Origin: Mimachlamys varia
Taxonomy: Eukaryota > Mollusca > Bivalvia > Pectinida > Pectinidae
DNA length: 64,000 bases
NCBI GenBank assembly: GCA_947623455.1
Contig: OX392540.1
Location: 8,077,432 to 8,141,431, forward strand
Direction: 5' to 3'
How positions within the stretch are numbered: the stretch's first letter is position 1; the number at the start of each line of letters is the position of its first letter. The notes under the pieces are model-generated. The model ran no database searches. It saw only the letters and a list, made by a program, of their open reading frames with translations, and was not told where the DNA came from. The position numbers were made by a program, and so were the translations under genes. Of this stretch, positions 63,713 to 64,000 are shown piece after piece.

Positions 63713-64000
63713 AAATCTTGAAGCTAGGTAAAAGATACTTAGATATATGTAATTGTTTTAGGGTCGTTTTTCATACTTTTTTGAAATCTTTCTAAACTTT
63801 GTCCTGCGTGTTGCATTTTCAGTGTTTCTTTTCTGGTGCATTGTGTATCATGGTGGGTCATTTATAAATCAACTACTTTAAACACCTTTCCATAGAGAAT
63901 AAGACACAATTCAATTTATTTCATGACAATTGCCTGCTTTATTAAGCTATGAGTACATGTACAAAATATTCACTTTGTCGACGAATTCATAATCAGAGGT

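Overview
The window looks like nuclear DNA of a bivalve mollusc. It is AT-rich, the genes are split into short exons by repeat-filled introns, and it carries tRNA-headed SINEs and dispersed elements of a kind I associate with bivalve genomes (for example the element at about 30,180-31,265, which ends in a 'ctctgggcctcttgtt'-type tail). The phylum is fairly secure; I cannot name the species. No prokaryotic, viral or CRISPR features are visible.

Three protein-coding loci can be supported. (1) A terminal exon of a BEN-domain protein at 2,164-3,039 (+), with a 12-bp coding minisatellite and a GAT-rich 3' region. (2) An 11-exon gene at 15,246-35,035/35,272 (+) encoding a signal peptide, a TNFR-like Cys-rich module, three Ig-like domains, a 21-nt juxtamembrane microexon and then three hydrophobic segments, each on its own phase-1 exon. 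All splice phases agree, yet there are two in-frame TAA codons: one inside Ig2, and one early in the cytoplasmic tail with 78 open codons after it. (3) An 11-exon gene at 43,034-59,229 (-) encoding a 589-residue MOXD1/DBH-type copper monooxygenase with a signal peptide, a DOMON domain and every expected copper ligand. Genes 2 and 3 are convergent, about 7.8 kb apart, and have no evident shared pathway.

Most of the rest is repeats. The tandem arrays are an 18-bp satellite (4.45-7.43 kb), a 16-bp satellite rich in CACGTG (18.54-23.04 kb, intron 2 of the Ig gene), a 40-bp array ending about 20 bp before an exon (32.14-33.23 kb), a 77-bp array grown from the end of a MITE (37.6-38.2 kb), a 23-bp palindromic array (45.37-45.78 kb), a GC-rich array 5' of MOXD1 (59.65-60.05 kb), a 39-bp array (62.10-62.45 kb) and several smaller ones. 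Dispersed families are named A to D here: A (five copies, all in + orientation), B (six copies), C (three copies with 'tttaaaggcc' termini) and D (two copies). There are also TA-flanked MITEs, foldback elements and several SINEs.

Layout: 0-2.1 kb no gene; 2.1-3.6 BEN exon and 3' region; 4.4-7.4 satellite; 7.5-15.2 no gene, with a diverged 250-360 bp duplication that could hold alternative 5' exons; 15.2-35.7 Ig/TNFR-like receptor; 35.8-42.8 intergenic repeats; 43.0-59.3 MOXD1-like gene; 59.6-64 repeats. All coordinates and splice sites come from reading the sequence; no alignment or database search was possible.
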